DNA of 8,895 nt from F1-120-MAGs023 sp038228615 (GTDB taxonomy: Bacteria; Actinomycetota; Acidimicrobiia; IMCC26256; PALSA-610): positions 1 to 8,895 of the forward strand of contig JBBRPC010000157.1 of NCBI GenBank assembly GCA_038228615.1. Direction: 5' to 3'. The position numbers and the translations under genes are program-made. This document shows positions 4,899 through 8,895 of the stretch, piece by piece (position 1 is the first letter of the stretch; each line of letters opens with the position of its first letter). The notes beneath the pieces were generated by a model, which saw only the letters and a program-made list of their open reading frames with translations, had not been told where the DNA came from and made no database searches.

Positions 4899-6772
4899 CA
4901 AAGAATTCGTCGGCGGTCAGGCCTGCGCACCCCGATGCCGATTGGCTGTGGACGAACGAGCCATGCCGTGCGGCGTGCCCTGTGCACACCGATGCTGGCG
5001 CGTATGTCACGGCAATCGCAGAAGGGCGTGACGAGGATGCGTATCGCATCGCCCGCGAACCGAACCCGTTCGCGTCGATTTGCGGCCGAGTGTGCGCTGC
5101 ACCGTGCGAGACCGCGTGTCGTCGCGGGTTGTTGGACGCGCCAGTGTCGATTCGAGCGCTGAAGAGATATGTCACCTCGGGCTTCGGCGTTGAGAGTTTC
5201 GATGTGAACCGGCATTGGCATGCGGCCCATGGCCCGATTCCACAAGCGACGCTGCTGTCGGTCGCGGTCATCGGTGGTGGACCGGCCGGCTTGTCTGCCG
5301 CGCACGATCTTCGTCTGGCTGGGCATCCGGTCACGGTCTACGAAGCTGCAGATCGTCTCGGTGGGATGATGACGCTGGGGATACCTGAATACCGACTCCC
5401 GCGCGATTTGATTCAACGGGAGATCGGCGCGATTTGCGAGCTGGGAATCTCGATACGCACCGGCGTGCGAATCGGGATCGATATCACGATCCAACAGTTG
5501 TTAGCAGAACATGCCGCGGTGTTCATTGCAGTTGGGACTGGATCCGGGCGTGATCTCGATCTTCCTGGCAAGGAACTCGATGGCGTGGTGCGCGCCGTGG
5601 AGTTTCTCCTGAATATCAATCTTGGGTACCGCGTTGAATTGGGTGAACGCGTCGTGGTTGTGGGAGGCGGCAACGTTGCCTTTGACGCCGCGCGCAGCGC
5701 AGTTCGGGCCGGCGCTCCTGCCGACGGGAGTCTCGTTGACGACAACACCGAGCCAACACGCGATGAAGCGATCGCGGATTCCCGGCGTTCGATGACAACA
5801 ACACTCGACGTTGCGCGCGCTGCGGTGCGGGCAGGTGTCAAGAGCGTCACAATTGTGGCGCTCGAATCGCCGGACGAAATTCCAGCAGACCCAGAAGAGA
5901 TTGAGAACGCCGAGGCCGAAGGCATCACGATCTTGTACCGCAAGGGTCCGCAGTCGTTTGTTGGCGAGGCCAAGCTCACCGGGCTCATGACGATCGATGT
6001 CGAGTCGGTATTTGATAGCTCAGGACGGTTCGCTCCGACGTTTCGCCAGGGTACTGAACAGGTGGTTACAGCGGATACGGTGATTCTGGCGGTCGGCCAG
6101 AGCGCTGATCTTGGTGTGTTGAGCGGCATCGAACTGGATCGTTCGCCTCGTGGCACAATTCAGACTGATCCAGCGACGTTGCGCACGTCTCACGAACGAA
6201 TTTGGGCTGGAGGCGACGTCGCCCACGGACCACGAAATTTGATCGATGCCGTCGCCGACGGACAACGCGCCGCTGCATCGATTCACGATCAATTGGCTGA
6301 TGTTGTGCGAATACAACCGCAGCGTCGGATCGAGCTTTCAGTCAATGTCGGCTACCGACGTTTGGCATCCGGCTACGACGCGATTGCGCGAGTTCCCATC
6401 CCCGGCATACCGACGGCCCGTCGGGCGGGCTTCGCAGAAGTCGAAATCGGCTACGACACGGCGAGCGCTCGTCGCGAGGCACAACGTTGTTTGGGTTGTT
6501 TCAACAACATCATGTTGGAAACGGATCGTTGCATCTTGTGCGGTCTTTGCGTCGATGTCTGTCCTACCAACTGCATAACGATCGTGCGCGCCGACCGGCT
6601 CGGCGAAGGCACTTCCGATCAGTCTGTTTTGCTGCTGGATGAAGATGCATGCATTCGTTGTGGGTTATGCGTGAACCGCTGCCCTCCTGGCGCGTTGTCG
6701 ATGGTGCACGCAAAGGAAGTGCTCCAGGAACATCCCGTGCAGTTCTCCACGCTGGATAAGAATCGGAGCTGA
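4895..6772 (+). CDS. GltD-like FAD/NAD(P) oxidoreductase with N- and C-terminal Fe-S modules
   Basis: A 625-residue cytosolic flavoprotein. Residues about 15-105 form the glutamate-synthase/dihydropyrimidine-dehydrogenase iron-sulfur domain (Fer4_20), with C24, C28, C63, C67, C71 and C75. An FAD-binding Rossmann motif follows (VAVIGGGPAG, residues 123-132), with the GltD-typical GGMMTLGIPEYRLP downstream, then a second Rossmann motif for pyridine nucleotide (VVVVGGGNVA, 253-262). The C-terminus carries CLGC (532-535) and a two-cluster ferredoxin: C546-x2-C549-x2-C552-x3-C556 and C586-x2-C589-x2-C592-x3-C596. It is not a glutamate synthase subunit by context, since no large subunit is present and cytochrome b and Rieske genes follow. 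It likely moves electrons between NAD(P)H, its clusters and a membrane or ferredoxin partner. ATG 4895 is chosen for its ATGA overlap with the small membrane protein; the open frame reaches back to 4829 but would overlap that gene. Confidence 0.88.
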   Translation: MTKNSSAVRPAHPDADWLWTNEPCRAACPVHTDAGAYVTAIAEGRDEDAYRIAREPNPFASICGRVCAAPCETACRRGLLDAPVSIRALKRYVTSGFGVESFDVNRHWHAAHGPIPQATLLSVAVIGGGPAGLSAAHDLRLAGHPVTVYEAADRLGGMMTLGIPEYRLPRDLIQREIGAICELGISIRTGVRIGIDITIQQLLAEHAAVFIAVGTGSGRDLDLPGKELDGVVRAVEFLLNINLGYRVELGERVVVVGGGNVAFDAARSAVRAGAPADGSLVDDNTEPTRDEAIADSRRSMTTTLDVARAAVRAGVKSVTIVALESPDEIPADPEEIENAEAEGITILYRKGPQSFVGEAKLTGLMTIDVESVFDSSGRFAPTFRQGTEQVVTADTVILAVGQSADLGVLSGIELDRSPRGTIQTDPATLRTSHERIWAGGDVAHGPRNLIDAVADGQRAAASIHDQLADVVRIQPQRRIELSVNVGYRRLASGYDAIARVPIPGIPTARRAGFAEVEIGYDTASARREAQRCLGCFNNIMLETDRCILCGLCVDVCPTNCITIVRADRLGEGTSDQSVLLLDEDACIRCGLCVNRCPPGALSMVHAKEVLQEHPVQFSTLDKNRS

Positions 6773-6778
6773 GCGACC

Positions 6779-8128
6779 ATGGAATCCACGAATAACGACG
6801 TGCTTGAGTCGCCGAATACGTATCCGGATACCGTTGGTGTCGCGGCACGTGTTCGGCGCAGCGACGCGTGGCGTTCAGTGTTTCGCCATCCGCATCTAGA
6901 TACGCCGCGTGGCCGCGCCCTGCAGTCGTTCGGCAACGTGTTTCTGCACGTCTATCCCGTCAAGATTCCCCGGCGCGTGTTGCGCATGAGGTACTCGTTG
7001 CGGCTTGGCTTCATTGCGGCGGTGTTGTTCGGCATCCTGACAATCACCGGCGTCTATCTCATGTTTCTGTACACGCCGTCGGTGACATCTGCCTATGGAG
7101 ACATGCAGCGTCTACGTACCGGAGTCGGTTTCGGTCAACTGATTCGTAATGTGCATCGCTGGTCGGCTCACCTGATGGTGTTCACAGTTGCCGCGCACCT
7201 CACTCGCGTATTTTATGCCGGCGCGTACAAAAAACCGCGCGAGTTCAACTGGGTGATCGGCGTGATGTTGCTCGCCGTTACATTGATGTTCTCATTCACC
7301 GGCTACCTGCTTCCATGGGATCAGCTCTCGTATTGGGCTGTGACTGTTGGTACGAATCTCGTCCACTACGTGCCGTTGATCGGGAACCAACTGCAAAACA
7401 TGTTGATTGGCGGAGATCAGATCGGCCAGACCACGCTGTTGCGTTTCTACGCTCTACATGTTGCAGTGTTGCCAGTCTCGCTGGTCTTGATGTTGATGGT
7501 GCACATTTGGAGAGTCCGCAAAGATGGCTTCGCCGTTGCGCGAAATGACGGGATAACCGACACCGGAGCATTTTCGGAGGAAGCAACCACGCGCCCTGGA
7601 CCGCAACCACTTGCGGCCGCACCGAAGGAACTGTTCTGTGGACGGACGCGCGTGTTGGGTGTCGTGGATCGTGAGTCGGAGACCGCCTCAGATCGACCGG
7701 TCGATGATGCCGTCTTCACCTGGCCACACTTGATCGTTCGTCACGCCGTGGTATTTCTTGGTGTCGCCGCGACTGTGCTCGCACTCGGAGTGATGTTCAG
7801 CGCTCCGCTGCACGGCTTGGCGAATCCCAACCTCACACCGGAACCGGCGAAGGCGCCGTGGTACTTCGCAGGTCTGCAAGAATTGCTCTCGCATTTCGAT
7901 CCCTTGGTTGGCGGCCTTCTTGTGCCGAGCGGAGCATTCTTCGTGCTGCTGTTCCTGCCGTATATCGATCGCAATCCTGCTACGGAGGCACGCCATCGCA
8001 AGGTCGCAGTGGTGCTGTTCAGCGTGTTGCTAGGCGCGGCGATTGTGCTCACGATCATTGGCACATTCTTTCGTGGTCCTGGTTGGGCGTTCGTCTGGCC
8101 ATGGCATCACTTGTATCTCGAGCTTTAG
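6779..8128 (+). CDS. Cytochrome b subunit (fused b6/subunit IV type) of a quinol:acceptor oxidoreductase
   Basis: A 449-residue membrane subunit that carries the quinol-oxidising site and two b hemes. Heme ligands are visible: H126 and H140 in helix B (VHRW...AAH) and H227 and H242 in helix D. The 14 residues between the helix D histidines are the spacing seen in cytochrome b6. The conserved helix C motif GYLLPWDQLSYWA lies at 175-187. I count seven hydrophobic helices, equivalent to b6 (four) plus subunit IV (three), joined by an unusually long polar linker (about 250-315). The Qo motif normally read PEWY is APWY here (359-362, within KAPWYFAGLQELL), a form I recall from several menaquinone-using anaerobic or deep-branching lineages. 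It starts 6 bp after the flavoprotein gene with GGAG upstream, and its TAG overlaps the ribosome binding site of the Rieske gene. The usual actinobacterial QcrB differs in its partners, so this looks like a second, alternative complex. Confidence 0.93.
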   Translation: MESTNNDVLESPNTYPDTVGVAARVRRSDAWRSVFRHPHLDTPRGRALQSFGNVFLHVYPVKIPRRVLRMRYSLRLGFIAAVLFGILTITGVYLMFLYTPSVTSAYGDMQRLRTGVGFGQLIRNVHRWSAHLMVFTVAAHLTRVFYAGAYKKPREFNWVIGVMLLAVTLMFSFTGYLLPWDQLSYWAVTVGTNLVHYVPLIGNQLQNMLIGGDQIGQTTLLRFYALHVAVLPVSLVLMLMVHIWRVRKDGFAVARNDGITDTGAFSEEATTRPGPQPLAAAPKELFCGRTRVLGVVDRESETASDRPVDDAVFTWPHLIVRHAVVFLGVAATVLALGVMFSAPLHGLANPNLTPEPAKAPWYFAGLQELLSHFDPLVGGLLVPSGAFFVLLFLPYIDRNPATEARHRKVAVVLFSVLLGAAIVLTIIGTFFRGPGWAFVWPWHHLYLEL

Positions 8129-8137
8129 GAGAAGACG

Positions 8138-8632
8138 ATGGCTAGTACTCGCCGCGATTTCCTTCGCAACGCGTGGAGGGTTGGGATGGGGCTCCTCGGA
8201 GCCGCTGCTACTTGGACTACTTGGGAGGCGTTGCGTCCGCTCGCGTCGCGCGCAGGAGGTGCCAAGATCAACATGGGCGACGCCAGGAACTTCGCAAAAG
8301 GATCCGCGACGTACAACCCAACGGGTCGCATGTATGTCGTCAATGCGAATGATCAATATTTCGCGCTGTCGCAAAAATGTCCACATCTCGGTTGTCGAGT
8401 GCCATTCTGTGAGAGCTCAGGCCGATTCGAGTGTGCGTGTCACGGTTCAATTTTCAATCTCGCAGGTGAATATCAGGCCGGCCCTGCGCCCCGAGGCATG
8501 GACCGCTACGAAGTCGCAGCCGAGAACACGTCGCTTGTTGTGAACACCGATGTGTTGCATCCTGGGCCGGACCGCGGCACACACCAATTCAATCTTCCTG
8601 CCAAGGGACCTAGCTGCATTCAGGGAGGATGA
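8138..8632 (+). CDS. Rieske [2Fe-2S] protein, Tat-type N-terminal anchor
   Basis: A 164-residue iron-sulfur subunit that takes the first electron from quinol and passes it to a c-type cytochrome or cupredoxin. The N-terminus has a twin-arginine signal (RRDFLRNAW) and one hydrophobic helix, kept as a membrane anchor in this family. The cluster boxes are intact: CPHLGC (C81, H83, with C86 for the disulfide) and CACHGSIF (C99, H102, with C101 for the disulfide). The Ser two residues after H102 is kept, but the Tyr commonly found two further on is Phe106. Loss of that hydrogen bond is known to lower the cluster potential, fitting a menaquinol-linked complex. AGGAGA (8128-8133) precedes the ATG by four bases. 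The single-anchor design differs from the three-helix QcrA of typical actinobacteria. Confidence 0.93.
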   Translation: MASTRRDFLRNAWRVGMGLLGAAATWTTWEALRPLASRAGGAKINMGDARNFAKGSATYNPTGRMYVVNANDQYFALSQKCPHLGCRVPFCESSGRFECACHGSIFNLAGEYQAGPAPRGMDRYEVAAENTSLVVNTDVLHPGPDRGTHQFNLPAKGPSCIQGG

Positions 8633-8635
8633 GCG

Positions 8636-8895
8636 ATGCCCAAGGAACGACCAACACCAGACCCGTTCGAGCCAGAATGGCTCGAACGGAGCCTTGACCG
8701 TTATCTCACCGTGGGCGTGTTCTTCATGGTCGTTTTGATCGCTGGATTTGTGACGTACCGTCTTCGGGAACCCAGCCTGCGCAGTGAGGCCTTGCAACAA
8801 CAGACGACGAACAATACGAAATACGGCCGAACGTTGTTCGTGACGAGTTGTTCGTCATGTCACGGCAAACAGGCCGAAGGGGGATCGGGCCCCAC
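8636..8895 (+). CDS. Membrane-anchored c-type cytochrome (3' end beyond window)
   Basis: The first 86 codons of a c-type cytochrome gene are present; the rest lies past the window edge. A short Pro/charged cytoplasmic N-terminus (MPKERPTPDPFEPEWLERSL) is followed by one hydrophobic helix (about residues 24-43) that serves as an uncleaved anchor. A Class I-like start of domain then carries the heme attachment motif CSSCH (C72, C75, H76) in the segment YGRTLFVTSCSSCHGKQAEGG. It follows the Rieske stop by 3 bp, with GGGAGG at 8623-8628 as ribosome binding site. It is the expected electron acceptor of the Rieske protein. Whether it has one or more hemes, and where the Met ligand lies, cannot be seen here. 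Confidence 0.88.
   Translation, partial: MPKERPTPDPFEPEWLERSLDRYLTVGVFFMVVLIAGFVTYRLREPSLRSEALQQQTTNNTKYGRTLFVTSCSSCHGKQAEGGSGP

Noticed and set aside
4658..5494. 278-codon open frame on the minus strand
   Set aside because: It is antisense to the small membrane protein and the flavoprotein N-terminus. The translation is Arg-rich and low in structure, typical of a shadow frame in GC-rich DNA.
4895..6772. Glutamate synthase small subunit (GltD)
   Set aside because: It is longer than GltD, carries an added two-cluster ferredoxin at its C-terminus, lacks a neighbouring large subunit, and sits in a cytochrome operon.

Overview
The window looks like a chromosomal segment of a moderately high-GC actinobacterium, plausibly of the Acidimicrobiia type. 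The evidence is an F420 (deazaflavin)-dependent nitroreductase-family gene, promoters that leave almost no 5' leader, a homologue of the mycobacterial Rv2004c kinase/ATPase, and densely packed genes with ATGA and TGATG overlaps. The lineage is inferred from gene content only. No rRNA, tRNA, CRISPR array, insertion sequence or phage gene is visible, and no gene-free stretch exceeds 300 bases. The longest gaps are 1759-1856 and 4073-4161, and both appear to be regulatory.

Left part (1-4072). A MacB/FtsX-type ABC transporter permease (13-1284) converges, with a 3-bp gap, on a deazaflavin-dependent oxidoreductase (1288-1758, minus). The latter is divergent from a TetR-family regulator (1857-2594, plus). 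The 98-bp region between them carries two copies of a 17-bp operator-like sequence in inverted orientation. Each copy contains the -35 box of one of the two divergent promoters, which suggests the TetR protein represses both itself and the oxidoreductase. The TetR stop codon overlaps the start of a two-domain protein (2594-4072), with an APH/choline-kinase-like N-terminal half and a P-loop ATPase/kinase C-terminal half, so the two are probably co-transcribed.

Right part (4162-8895, continuing past the edge). This is a tight operon for an extracytoplasmic electron-transfer chain: a type-1 copper lipoprotein, a 77-residue two-helix membrane protein, a GltD-like FAD/NAD(P) oxidoreductase with N- and C-terminal iron-sulfur modules, a fused cytochrome b, a Tat-type Rieske protein, and a membrane-anchored c-type cytochrome cut by the window end. 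The first three are linked by ATGA stop/start overlaps.

How they may work together: the cytochrome b, Rieske and cytochrome c genes encode a quinol-oxidising bc/b6f-type complex. The cupredoxin could be its soluble or lipid-anchored electron carrier. The cytosolic flavoprotein offers a route between NAD(H) or a low-potential iron-sulfur donor/acceptor and the quinone pool. This differs from the usual actinobacterial QcrCAB complex and is the most interesting part of the window: a candidate NAD(P)-linked, possibly electron-bifurcating, alternative bc complex. A DosR-like palindrome sits about 42 bp upstream of a predicted start of transcription for this operon, hinting at hypoxia or redox control.
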